NCBI GenBank assembly: GCA_023416585.1
Contig: JAEZHM010000081.1
Location: 1-64,000, forward strand
Length of the DNA stretch: 64,000 nt
From: Bacillota bacterium
GTDB lineage: Bacteria > Bacillota > Clostridia > Christensenellales > Aristaeellaceae
Direction of reading: 5' to 3'
The notes beneath the pieces were generated by a model. That model saw nothing but the letters and a program-made list of their open reading frames with translations. It did no database searches and was not told the DNA's origin. The stretch's first letter is position 1. Every line of letters begins with the position of its first letter. This document shows, piece by piece, positions 17,399-25,465 of this stretch. The position numbers were made by a program, and so were the translations under genes.

Positions 17399-19471
17399 TT
17401 ACTTAATCAGGGAGAAGAGGTTGTAGTTGAGGAACAGGATGGCCGCGATGGAAGAAATCAGTGATACCACAGTAACCTGGGTATTGATGGAGGGTCCTGC
17501 GGTATCCTTGAAGGGATCGCCTACCGTGTCGCCGATAACGGCTGCTTTATGGGCATCGGAGCCCTTGCCGCCGAAATGGCCTGATTCGATGAATTTCTTG
17601 GCATTGTCCCACAGGCCGCCAGCGTTGCTCATAAGCAGGGCCAGCAAGAGGCCGGAGGTGATGTTGCCGGTGAGGTAGCCGCTGATGGCGTTTACACCGC
17701 CCAGGAAGCCCACCGCCAAGGTGGTGAGGATGGCGACCAGACCGGCGGGGATCAGCTCTTTTAAAGCGCCGACGGTAGCGATGTCAATGCACTTTTCATA
17801 CTCGGGATGGACTCCCTCTTTGCCTTCCTTGAGGCCTGGAATCTCCTTGAACTGGCGGTGAATCTCGGTGACCATGCGCTGGGCATTGCGGTTGACGCCC
17901 ATCATTAGCATGGCGGAGAATACAGCGGGGACAGCCACGCCAACCAACATGCCAAAGAACACGGTGGGATCCATCAGGTCAAAGATAACGGCAGCACCTG
18001 TGGCTTGCTGTACTATTTCCTGGAAAGCGCCAAGCAGAGCGATAACCGTCAGGCCGGCGGCTCCGATCGCGAAGCCCTTGGTGATGGCTTTGGCTGTGTT
18101 GCCAGCGGCGTCGAGTTCGTCGGTGATTTCCAGAACCTTGTCGCCCAGGCCGCCCATTTCGGCTACGCCGCGGGCATTGTCTACGATGGGGCCATAAGCG
18201 TCGTTGGAGATAATCATGCCTACTACCGACAGCATGCCGATGGCGCTGAAAGCAATGCCTAGCATGGCGTAGTTGCCGCCCGGAATGCTAGCGCACAGGT
18301 GGTAGGACAAAAGGGCAGCAAGGCCGATGCCACAAAGGGAGGGTAAGGCTGAGATAAAGCCGTAGCTCATGCCGGTGAGGATGGTGAAAGCTGGGCCGCT
18401 CTGACAAGCTTCAGCCACCTTGGACACGGGTTTCTTGTCGTCGCCGGTGAAGATTTCACTGGTGAAGCCGATGATGACGCCAGCGACCATGCCCAGCATG
18501 GCGGCGCCCCACAGGCGGATTTCATAGCCGAAGATCATGAAAGCGGCAAAGGTCAAAGCTGCGAAGATGCCGCAGGTGACATAAGTACCGTTGTTCAGGG
18601 CTTTGCCAGGGTCACCGGACTTGCCCACCTTGGACAGGAGCACGCCGATGATGGAAGCCAGAAGTCCCAGTGCGCCAAAGCAGAACAAGAGATTGAGGTT
18701 GTTGCTGCCCGTAACTTTGTCGATGCCGATGGCGATTACCATGGCGGCGGCAATGGAGGCCACATTCGAGTCGAACAGGTCGGCGCCCATGCCGGCGACA
18801 TCGCCTACGTTGTCGCCCACATTGTCGGCGATAACGGCGGGGTTGCGGGGATCATCCTCAGGGATGCCCAGTTCCACCTTGCCGGTTAAGTCTGCAGCGA
18901 TATCGGCGGTCTTGGTGAAGATACCGCCGCCCGCCTTGGCGAAAAGTGCCAGGGAGCTGGCACCAAAGCTGAAGGCCAACACCACGTCATGGTCGCCCGG
19001 GAAGATGATGGAAAGAAGCGCGGCGCCCATCAAAGAGGTGCCTACCACGGCCATGCCCATGACCGCGCCGCCCCTGAAGCCCGCCATAAAGGAGGGGGCA
19101 AGGCCTTCTCTGGCTGCGGTAGCCGCCTTGATGTTGGCGATGGTGGCAATGCTGATGCCGATCCAGCCCGCCAGCGCGGAAAGAACGGAACCGGCAATGT
19201 AAGCGATGACCATCAAAATATTTTCTGTGATGCTGCCATCCCATATGGCTTTGGGGAAGAACAAGAGAATCAGTACGGATACAACACCCATAAAGAGGGC
19301 CAAGATCCTGTATTCACGCTTCAAAAAGGTAAACGCGCCTTTGCGGATCAGCTTTCCGATGTCGGCTAAAGGGCCTTCTGCGGTGGGCAATGCCTCCACC
19401 CAGCGATAAAAATAGGCGGCGACGACGAAAGCTACAACGGATATTACGATGGCTACCCATGCCCAAGTCAT
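17399..19471 (-). CDS. hppA: membrane-bound ion-pumping pyrophosphatase
   Basis: The 690-residue integral membrane enzyme couples pyrophosphate hydrolysis to pumping H+ and/or Na+ across the membrane. About sixteen membrane segments are expected. The catalytic signatures are present: a DVGADLVGK-type loop (DIAADLTGKVE), DDPRNPAVIADNVGDNVGD, and late GDTVGDPFKDTAGPS. At the position that separates potassium-dependent from independent enzymes the sequence is GNTAKAITKG with Lys461, the potassium-independent state; that class is generally H+-pumping. The ATG at 19471 has AAGGAG upstream. It recycles biosynthetic PPi into ion-motive force. It stands alone on the minus strand, next to a small exported protein gene. 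Confidence 0.95.
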   Translation of the reverse strand: MTWAWVAIVISVVAFVVAAYFYRWVEALPTAEGPLADIGKLIRKGAFTFLKREYRILALFMGVVSVLILLFFPKAIWDGSITENILMVIAYIAGSVLSALAGWIGISIATIANIKAATAAREGLAPSFMAGFRGGAVMGMAVVGTSLMGAALLSIIFPGDHDVVLAFSFGASSLALFAKAGGGIFTKTADIAADLTGKVELGIPEDDPRNPAVIADNVGDNVGDVAGMGADLFDSNVASIAAAMVIAIGIDKVTGSNNLNLLFCFGALGLLASIIGVLLSKVGKSGDPGKALNNGTYVTCGIFAALTFAAFMIFGYEIRLWGAAMLGMVAGVIIGFTSEIFTGDDKKPVSKVAEACQSGPAFTILTGMSYGFISALPSLCGIGLAALLSYHLCASIPGGNYAMLGIAFSAIGMLSVVGMIISNDAYGPIVDNARGVAEMGGLGDKVLEITDELDAAGNTAKAITKGFAIGAAGLTVIALLGAFQEIVQQATGAAVIFDLMDPTVFFGMLVGVAVPAVFSAMLMMGVNRNAQRMVTEIHRQFKEIPGLKEGKEGVHPEYEKCIDIATVGALKELIPAGLVAILTTLAVGFLGGVNAISGYLTGNITSGLLLALLMSNAGGLWDNAKKFIESGHFGGKGSDAHKAAVIGDTVGDPFKDTAGPSINTQVTVVSLISSIAAILFLNYNLFSLIK

Positions 19472-19537
19472 ATCAATCCAACTCCTTGTCTATACTCGCG
19501 TTTCGTTCAAAATTCCAAATGACGCCCATGGGTCATA

Positions 19538-19565
19538 ACATGCCAAGCCGGCCAGACTGGCATGT
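19538..19565. terminator. hairpin between the small exported protein gene and hppA
   Basis: ACATGCCA and TGGCATGT form an 8-bp stem with a 12-nt GC-rich loop. It lies just after the stop of the minus-strand gene ending at 19590. There is no strong T-run on either side, so termination is uncertain. Confidence 0.3.
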
Positions 19566-19589
19566 CTTCCTTCTTTATTGGTTTGATAC

Positions 19590-19973
19590 CTATATTAAGG
19601 GCGGCGCATGCCCTCCGATCCGGGAAGCCAATTCACTCAGCGGCCTTGAATACGTTCGGATGCGGACCGTGTGATAGGCCGTTGCATACAGGTTGGGCAG
19701 CCTGGACTCCTGCGCGGGAAGAAGCTGAATGCAATAGTCTTCCTGTGTGAGGTTCTCAGACTGTGCAGGCGTCATCCCCCCGTGGGTAGCGATACCGCGG
19801 TTTGAATCGCGATCGTCTTCCCCTGTCGCTTGCTTTTCCGCCTGTTCATTTGCCGTTGGAGAATATGCAGCCAGCGAAAAGCCCATGCTGCCGTACGTAA
19901 AGGCAGCAATGCATAAAAAAAGCACCAGCAGTATGGAAACCCATACCCTGCCTTGAGCTCTTTTAAACTGCAT
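19590..19973 (-). CDS. small hypothetical exported or membrane-anchored protein
   Basis: This 127-residue product is not recognised. It has a basic N-terminus and one hydrophobic segment (about residues 10-32, RVWVSILLVLFLCIAAFTYG), then a polar, probably disordered region rich in Glu, Gln and Asp. A folded-looking C-terminus contains YCIQLLPAQ and YATAYHTVRIR. The topology suggests a signal anchor with the C-terminus outside. The ATG at 19973 follows GAGGAGAATTCAT, and a consensus promoter lies just upstream, so the gene is likely real. It precedes hppA on the same strand by 118 bp; read-through is possible. Confidence 0.6.
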   Translation of the reverse strand: MQFKRAQGRVWVSILLVLFLCIAAFTYGSMGFSLAAYSPTANEQAEKQATGEDDRDSNRGIATHGGMTPAQSENLTQEDYCIQLLPAQESRLPNLYATAYHTVRIRTYSRPLSELASRIGGHAPPLI

Positions 19974-20005
19974 ATGAATTCTCCTCAAAAAATTACTCCA
20001 ATTCT

Positions 20006-20034
20006 ATCATATACCTGCCGAATTGTAATGTCAA
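20006..20034 (-). promoter_or_regulatory. consensus sigma-A promoter for the small exported protein gene
   Basis: Reading the minus strand, TTGACA (20034-20029) is followed by a 17-nt spacer and TATGAT (20011-20006). Transcription should start near 19999, about 26 bp before the start codon at 19973. Confidence 0.75.
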
Positions 20035-20084
20035 ATGAATAAAGCTGAAAAAACAAGATACATACTATACATATTGAAGCGTTT

Positions 20085-20118
20085 AAAAACAGCCATGGCC
20101 GGTAAGGCCATGGCTGTT
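20085..20118 (-). terminator. intrinsic terminator of the acyltransferase/symporter operon
   Basis: AACAGCCATGGCC and GGCCATGGCTGTT form a perfect 13-bp stem with a 5-nt loop. On the minus strand the stem is followed by TTTTT, and it lies 46 bp after the symporter stop. Confidence 0.85.
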
Positions 20119-20163
20119 AAAAAGTGTTTTGACTTAATATCAGCAAAGTGCTGCCTTTTCCCC

Positions 20164-21531
20164 TCAATTTTTTTTATTGCCCTTGTACATCACAAAGATC
20201 AAAACCACCATGTATACGGCCGCAAGCCCAAGTGTCAGAAAGAGCATGGCTTCTGATTTGGCCGCCAAGCCGATGAGGATCAACAGTGGCGCACCAAGCA
20301 CGATGCCGAAGCTGGAACCTGTGATCAAGTTGTTTGCGGCAGGCGTTTTGAAGGTAGGGTCAAGTTGGCGTAAGAGGATTACGCCGGAGCTGATGGTGCC
20401 AGTCAGCATGCCGTACATGGATACGAAAGCCTCCTCCGCGTAGCCGGGATATACAACCTTGCACAGCCAGCGCAAATAATAGAAGGTGGTCACACCGCCC
20501 GCTACAGCCATCAATAGGAAGGGGACCCACAAGCCTGAAAGCTCTGAAAAGTTGATGGAAGAAATGCCGGAAACAATCATCAGGTCAAAGGCCAGGCCGG
20601 AGATGCGGCTCAGCAGATAGTTATTCTGATATTGCCGGGTCATAACCTTTGATTTACGCAGCACTTTCATAATGATACGGATTAAAAGCGCCAGCATGGA
20701 GCCGGTGATGAAGTTGAAGCCCCACAGCAGCGGCGAGAGCAGATTGCCAAGGCTTTCGGAGGCAGCGCCTATGGCCTTTGTCAAACCCAGGGTCACAAGA
20801 TAGGTCAAAAGATACGCAAGAAACACAAGGGCCACCTGTATGGACAGCCGGTCCACCGATTCAGAAAGCGGCGCCTCCCCTTTATCCTCAAAGGTATCTA
20901 CCGTGACGGAACCTGACAAAAGCTCCGCGTCCCGGCCGACCTTCAGCCCTTTGCGGGAGCGAACATTTAGATATATGACACCCACCACACATGCGCAAAG
21001 GTAGCCCGCTGCCGCCAGGGATAAGCCAAAGGACTGGCCGCCCGCAAAGCCCAGCGCCTCATAGGTGCTGCCCACATTGTTAGCCTGGCCGGCTCCCTGC
21101 CCGTAGCCCATGGGCAATAGAATTCCGGAAGCCTTGAATAGCCCTGGCATGACCGTATAGCTTAGCGCAATAGAAATGATCAACCCAGCTACTGCCTGCA
21201 TCATGTAGGTGCTTATGATCAGCGCACCACTTTGAAAACCCTTGCCCTTCGTTTTATCTCCTTCCCCGCTGCTGCGCAGGGACAGGGCGATGAAACCGAT
21301 GGCGATTCCGTGATATGTAACCATATCCAAAAACGCGGCTGGAATGTTCAAAACTCCAAGGCTCCTTAGTGTCAGCAGCAAAAACCCAGCAAGCACCGCA
21401 GTGGGCATCAGCGTCTTGCGGATGATGGTACTTTTGCGCAAAAGAATATTGGAGATCAGCAGCGCACCGGCCAGGATACCCATATTGATAAAAAAGTTCC
21501 AAAGACCCGTATTGGCGGCGGAGTAATCCAC
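20164..21531 (-). CDS. GltS-like sodium/glutamate symporter family protein
   Basis: The 455-residue protein has ten or more hydrophobic segments. It contains two glycine-rich re-entrant-loop candidates: GYGQGAGQANNVGSTYE in the first half and GMLTGTISSGVILLRQLDP in the second. This internal repeat pattern resembles the ESS (GltS) sodium/glutamate symporters. The start is a GTG one base after the stop of the upstream acyltransferase gene, with AAGGAAGCGAG as ribosome site, so the two are translationally coupled. Glutamate as substrate is only a family-level inference. A central hydrophilic insertion (about residues 180-225) separates the halves. Confidence 0.6.
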   Translation of the reverse strand: MDYSAANTGLWNFFINMGILAGALLISNILLRKSTIIRKTLMPTAVLAGFLLLTLRSLGVLNIPAAFLDMVTYHGIAIGFIALSLRSSGEGDKTKGKGFQSGALIISTYMMQAVAGLIISIALSYTVMPGLFKASGILLPMGYGQGAGQANNVGSTYEALGFAGGQSFGLSLAAAGYLCACVVGVIYLNVRSRKGLKVGRDAELLSGSVTVDTFEDKGEAPLSESVDRLSIQVALVFLAYLLTYLVTLGLTKAIGAASESLGNLLSPLLWGFNFITGSMLALLIRIIMKVLRKSKVMTRQYQNNYLLSRISGLAFDLMIVSGISSINFSELSGLWVPFLLMAVAGGVTTFYYLRWLCKVVYPGYAEEAFVSMYGMLTGTISSGVILLRQLDPTFKTPAANNLITGSSFGIVLGAPLLILIGLAAKSEAMLFLTLGLAAVYMVVLIFVMYKGNKKN

Positions 21532-21532
21532 T

Positions 21533-22690
21533 TTACTCGCTTCCTTCCTTCTGTTGTACCATGATTCTGTACGCATCCAGATATTTGAGCCCGCTGCGCT
21601 CCTTTTTGGATCGGAGCTGATAATGGTTTCCCTGATCGTCGGAAAAGACGACGCTGTTTTTGCCGAACACTTCCACACCCATCACCTGGGACCATTCCAG
21701 AGTAAATTCACCGCAGCTAAGCCCAATGCAGCTGACCGACAGAGTGCCCTGTTGAACTGGTTCGGTATGATGTCCGGGAAGGATACGGATGATTTCCTGA
21801 TCTTCGTCGCGGTATAGCTCCGCCGTATTTCCGTTATCAATCAGCTTCCGCAATTCTTCTTTCTGCCATAGTCCCCACTCATCTGCAGTATGAAAAGGCC
21901 CGCCGGTAAGATAACCCATTTCGTCAAGTTCAGCCTTCAGCCCGCAGGCGCAGGAAAAAAGATTGCCCTCCCCGTAAAGCGTGCCTATTTTTCCGCAATT
22001 TGGGCACATATACAGCGCGTTTTCCAACCCCTGGGCCAGGCGCCTGCCATGGTAAGCTACGGGATCTTTGGACTGGCGAAGGTATGCGTCCTCGCCGATG
22101 TCTTCCGCGATGGCCTCGTTTACTTCCTCCGGCGTCATTTTCATAAGTTCCTCTGGGGAATACACGCGAACGGGATAACCCCTCATCCGCCCCCGGCGGA
22201 AGGTATGAGCCCAGCGGGGGCTTGTGAAGTAGCCGCCTTCCAGACGGTAGGTGACAAGGAATGCGCCGGAAGCTTTCACCAGACTTCCGGTGGCAGGAAC
22301 GATGGGGCAGGGTTTACCGTGGAAGGATTTGCTGCCTTCAGCAAAAAGGCCGATATTGATGTCTTTTTTTAACCTTCGTATTACCTGCATGGCAGTGCTT
22401 ACATCCGCTCCGCCTTTTTGCTTAGGGATGGGGTCCAGAAAATATTTCAAAAAGCCGCCCAATACACGTGAATGGAATAGGTGCTCACTGGCCACAAAGT
22501 ACATGTGCTTTGGAAAGCTGATACTAACGAGCAATGCGTCCAGATCGGTGGTGTGATTGGCAATAACGATATATGGTCCGATAATATCAGGCGCGGGTTG
22601 CGCCTTAAAACAAAACAGCCGCTTCAATAGGGGGCTCAATATCGCTCTTGCTCCCCGGTAAAACATTACGTGCCGTTTGTAGGATTGCAT
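21533..22690 (-). CDS. PlsC-like acyltransferase with C-terminal zinc-ribbon extension
   Basis: Residues 30-200 form a 1-acylglycerol-3-phosphate acyltransferase-type domain. It has the catalytic NHTTDLD motif (H-x4-D; His46, Asp51) and the FAEGS block (Glu118 to Ser120). Unlike standard PlsC proteins of about 240 residues it is 385 residues long. The extension holds CPNCGK and CACG cysteine pairs (a probable zinc ribbon near residue 245-270) and a terminal beta-rich domain. It likely acylates a lipid precursor at the membrane. It is the first gene of a two-gene minus-strand operon with the symporter. Confidence 0.75.
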   Translation of the reverse strand: MQSYKRHVMFYRGARAILSPLLKRLFCFKAQPAPDIIGPYIVIANHTTDLDALLVSISFPKHMYFVASEHLFHSRVLGGFLKYFLDPIPKQKGGADVSTAMQVIRRLKKDINIGLFAEGSKSFHGKPCPIVPATGSLVKASGAFLVTYRLEGGYFTSPRWAHTFRRGRMRGYPVRVYSPEELMKMTPEEVNEAIAEDIGEDAYLRQSKDPVAYHGRRLAQGLENALYMCPNCGKIGTLYGEGNLFSCACGLKAELDEMGYLTGGPFHTADEWGLWQKEELRKLIDNGNTAELYRDEDQEIIRILPGHHTEPVQQGTLSVSCIGLSCGEFTLEWSQVMGVEVFGKNSVVFSDDQGNHYQLRSKKERSGLKYLDAYRIMVQQKEGSE

Positions 22691-22741
22691 GTCTTCCCTC
22701 TCTTTCAGATAACATGAATGCCATTTGTGCTCCGGTATTAA

Positions 22742-22750
22742 AATATAACA
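22742..22750 (-). promoter_or_regulatory. possible extended -10 promoter for the acyltransferase operon
   Basis: On the minus strand TGTTATATT gives a TG-extended -10 about 50 bp before the ATG at 22690. No good -35 box is seen at the proper distance. Confidence 0.3.
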
Positions 22751-22807
22751 TATATTCTGAAATTCCGCCAGATTTTTTCATGGGTGTGCAGTCAATTTTC
22801 GATGGAT

Positions 22808-22826
22808 TTGCATGATATTTATGCAA
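22808..22826. promoter_or_regulatory. short inverted repeat upstream of the acyltransferase gene
   Basis: TTGCAT and ATGCAA are separated by 7 bp of A/T-rich sequence. The spacing and symmetry would suit a dimeric regulator site, but no regulator gene adjoins it. Confidence 0.25.
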
Positions 22827-22873
22827 GATGTGTCTTAGGCTTCCTGTGTTCCTGTCTTCATCATATGGCGATG

Positions 22874-22946
22874 AAAAAAGCCGCTTGACAAGACGGCTTA
22901 TTCAGGACTATACTATTTTGCTTCCAATTATCAAATATTTTATTTA
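22874..22946 (-). ncRNA. candidate antisense small RNA in the leader of the DUF6323-like gene
   Basis: On the minus strand a near-perfect promoter (22981-22953) would start RNA near 22946. About 70 nt later the stem AAGCCG/CGGCTT (22898-22878) is followed by a run of six T, a complete terminator. No minus-strand gene lies between, so the predicted product is a roughly 73-nt RNA. It is antisense to the predicted 5' leader and promoter of the plus-strand gene at 23013. Only sequence signals support it. Confidence 0.5.
22885..22914 (+). promoter_or_regulatory. promoter of the DUF6323/DUF6179-like gene pair
   Basis: TTGACA (22885-22890), an 18-nt spacer and TATACT (22909-22914) form a good promoter. 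It starts about 92 nt before the gene. Its -35 box lies inside the loop region of the minus-strand terminator hairpin. Confidence 0.6.
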
Positions 22947-22952
22947 AACTTA

Positions 22953-22981
22953 ATAATACCACGGTACATTGAAATTGTCAA
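22953..22981 (-). promoter_or_regulatory. consensus minus-strand promoter of the antisense RNA
   Basis: TTGACA (22981-22976), exactly 17 nt, then TATTAT (22958-22953). It fires away from the plus-strand gene and has no open reading frame downstream before a terminator. Confidence 0.65.
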
Positions 22982-23012
22982 TAGTGAATTTGCGGAAAAG
23001 GAGAAATTATTT

Positions 23013-23492
23013 ATGGATGACTTGATGATGCTTTTTCAGGGATCTCTCATAAGACGCGAATCCGTATCCGATATTCTAAGTGTCAATGGCACAACAGTAC
23101 AAACGGGGCTTGTTTTTACACCACGCCAGGCCCTTGCTCTATTACAAGCCCGCGACCAGGCGCTTATGGACAGCGGGCGCATGGAGTTTGGAAGCGGAAT
23201 CGTAAGGAAGCTGATTCTTGCTTTCTATGATTCGCTTTTTTTCCAAAATGAGCAGGCTGTTGATACGCTGGAATCGCTGCTGGAGATTTTCTACCATATG
23301 AAAAATGAAACGTTTGATACACTTTGTGATGATGAATTGATTGACTTTTTAAGGGAACGTTTCGATGGGGAGTGCCAGGGTTCGATGGATCTCTTGCGGG
23401 ATGATGCCTTCTGCCATCTGGCCAGGGTGACGCACGGAGCCGCGATGGAAGAAGGGGAAGCGGAGGAAAATGAGGAGGGTAAGGATGAATGA
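23013..23492 (+). CDS. uncharacterised protein, DUF6323-like
   Basis: The 159-residue product is acidic, with a probable all-alpha fold; no membrane segment or metal motif is visible. Its start MDDLMMLFQGSLIRRES and central region FTPRQALALLQARDQAL recall the DUF6323 family of Clostridia, which has no known function. The ATG follows AAAAGGAG. The last 8 bp overlap the next gene, so the two products are probably made together and may form a complex. A promoter and an opposing small RNA lie in its leader. The family assignment is from memory of the pattern and should be treated as tentative. Confidence 0.7.
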   Translation: MDDLMMLFQGSLIRRESVSDILSVNGTTVQTGLVFTPRQALALLQARDQALMDSGRMEFGSGIVRKLILAFYDSLFFQNEQAVDTLESLLEIFYHMKNETFDTLCDDELIDFLRERFDGECQGSMDLLRDDAFCHLARVTHGAAMEEGEAEENEEGKDE

Positions 23493-24783
23493 TCTTATGC
23501 GGCCTGATGAGGCCGGTCTGTTGTTGGGGAATACGGAAGACGGCGGGAGGCGAAGGCTTTCATGGCTCCGTTTGTTGGAAAGACAGATTGAGAAGTATAC
23601 CAATGGAGCCAGCAGCTCCGTTCCGCTGGAAACGGCAGGCAGCCAGCTTCGATCAATTCTTTATACCGCAGCCCTTGCTGAAAATGGCATCACAGAGGGA
23701 GGGAAAGAACCGGAGGAGCTGTACAGGGAGGGCAGGGATATTTTATCCCGGCAGTTTAAGAAGGCGCGGCGTCTTTATTATCTAGTGCAAAGCACAATGC
23801 TGGAAATCGATTTTCCTTGTTACCGGGAAGCTGTCCAAACGGGCGCGTCTGCGTTTTTCCGCACCTACGACATGGATTTTTCGGCGCAGGAAACACCGGG
23901 TGATTTTGACTATCCCGCCAGTATACCCTTTGTTGGCACAGGGGTTTCCTGGATGCTGCATTTTTTGGAATCACTATATTGGGAAAACGTGTTCTGCCGC
24001 CGCTTCCCCATGGACGAGGTGGAAGGAACGCTGAAAGCTAACGGGATTTTAAGTGTTGCCATACCCGTCAACGTGTTCGAACCCGTATTTGCCGCCGCCC
24101 TCCATGGATACCTGGTAAACCGTGAGAAATCATCCTCTCTTATTATTCACGCGGCGGATAACGGCCGGCTCATACAGGCATTCGCTCTTTTATCTAAAGA
24201 GGATGTCTCAAAGCGTGTGAAAGAAGCGTACGAAAAGCTGATGGAGGATATGGATGTCAAAAGCGATCCCTTTAGGGCGCTGCTGAAATATCAGGCGGAA
24301 GCTCTGGCCCGGCGGCTTGTTCCGGCGCTGAAGTACGGGGATGTGGACGGTATTTTTCCGCCCTGGGAAGCACCACCCCCGCCGATCCTTGTTATGGACG
24401 GCGATTCTATGGGGGATGAGGATTATCGAACGCTTCAGGCGGAGCTTTCATCCTGCCGGTATTTTTCTGACAAGCTGCTGCTTATTAGGCGCCAAGCGCA
24501 CAGCCTGTATGACCTGACCGGACTGATGGAAAGCGGCTGCTTTTCTTTGAAAGAAATGGTACGGCTGTTTTCGATGCTTTTAAGGGAGGAACTTGCGGCT
24601 CTTTTACGCATGGGTCGTAGCGGCGTGTTGCTGAAGGGCTGCTGGATTTACCCGGAAACAGGGGCGCCCCTTACGGATGCGCCCCTGTGGGAAAAGTGTC
24701 TGTATGGCTATTTGGACAGCCTTGGTTCTATGCTGCGCAAGGAGATCATTGATACTGCGGGTCAAATGCAAATGGCTACTTGA
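23485..24783 (+). CDS. uncharacterised protein, DUF6179-like
   Basis: The 432-residue soluble protein has no signal peptide. Its sequence begins MNDLMRPDEAGLLLG and runs into helix-rich segments with many Leu, Tyr and Arg. A central part, ILSVAIPVNVFEPVFAAALHGYL, may be a small-domain core. No catalytic motif was recognised. It resembles DUF6179 proteins, which accompany DUF6323 in related genomes. The ATG at 23485 follows GGAGGGTAAGG and overlaps the preceding stop; an in-frame ATG at 23470 lies within the ribosome site and is rejected. It overlaps the convergent methyltransferase gene by 8 bp. Confidence 0.7.
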   Translation: MNDLMRPDEAGLLLGNTEDGGRRRLSWLRLLERQIEKYTNGASSSVPLETAGSQLRSILYTAALAENGITEGGKEPEELYREGRDILSRQFKKARRLYYLVQSTMLEIDFPCYREAVQTGASAFFRTYDMDFSAQETPGDFDYPASIPFVGTGVSWMLHFLESLYWENVFCRRFPMDEVEGTLKANGILSVAIPVNVFEPVFAAALHGYLVNREKSSSLIIHAADNGRLIQAFALLSKEDVSKRVKEAYEKLMEDMDVKSDPFRALLKYQAEALARRLVPALKYGDVDGIFPPWEAPPPPILVMDGDSMGDEDYRTLQAELSSCRYFSDKLLLIRRQAHSLYDLTGLMESGCFSLKEMVRLFSMLLREELAALLRMGRSGVLLKGCWIYPETGAPLTDAPLWEKCLYGYLDSLGSMLRKEIIDTAGQMQMAT

Positions 24784-25426
24784 CGGCAACAAATATGGTG
24801 GTGCTCTCCCATTGCCTTGCAATGCGGATGTCTGTGAAGCCGGCGATTTTTAGAAGGCCTGTTTCCGTATCCTTGGTGAAGGGTGTGTCGTAATGGTATG
24901 AGCCACCGGGCAGGCTGTCTCCGCTTAAGCGCATGCTTTCTGTTAAGTGCAGATCCTCTTCTTCCTGCGTTTTCACGGTGTAGTCCCCCAGTACAAACAT
25001 CCCCGCAGGCTTCAGCGCACTGTGTATCTTTTTGTAAAGGGTCAGTTTTTGATCTTTGGTAAAGTGGTGCAGGGAGTAGGTGGACAGCACAAAGTCATAC
25101 GCGGCCTCCCCAAGGGGCACATCAAAGTAGGAGCCGCAGATCAGCTTCAGGTTTCGGCTTTTGTATTTGCTTTTCAGCACCGCCAGCATAGCCTTTGATA
25201 CATCGATGCCTGTTACAGAAAGCTTCGGGCATTGGTGAAACAACCCTTCCAGCTCCAGCCCCGTGCCGCAGCCCAGGTCCAGCACGCTGTCCGTACTTTT
25301 TAGGGAGGTGAATTGCCCGGCGATTTCCTCATAAAATTCCGCAAGGCTCATTTCGTTTAGCATATGGTCATCATAACTTAATGCGCGTTCGTTAAAAAAC
25401 GCATCCATTTTTTCTAAGGCCGCCAT
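24776..25426 (-). CDS. class I SAM-dependent methyltransferase
   Basis: The 216-residue protein has the S-adenosylmethionine motif VLDLGCGTGLELE (DLGCGTG at residues 50-56), an acidic residue at the end of strand 2 (TGIDVSKAML), and post-motif segment YDFVLSTYSLHHF, as in small-molecule methyltransferases of the UbiE/Methyltransf_25 type. Substrate is unknown. The ATG at 25426 is preferred because GGAGG lies 7 bp upstream; an ATG at 25441 contains that ribosome site. It probably shares a minus-strand transcript with the two acetyltransferase genes upstream. Confidence 0.85.
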   Translation of the reverse strand: MAALEKMDAFFNERALSYDDHMLNEMSLAEFYEEIAGQFTSLKSTDSVLDLGCGTGLELEGLFHQCPKLSVTGIDVSKAMLAVLKSKYKSRNLKLICGSYFDVPLGEAAYDFVLSTYSLHHFTKDQKLTLYKKIHSALKPAGMFVLGDYTVKTQEEEDLHLTESMRLSGDSLPGGSYHYDTPFTKDTETGLLKIAGFTDIRIARQWESTTIFVAVK

Positions 25427-25465
25427 GGATGTATCCTCCATCTGTAATTTTCTGGTGATAGTACT

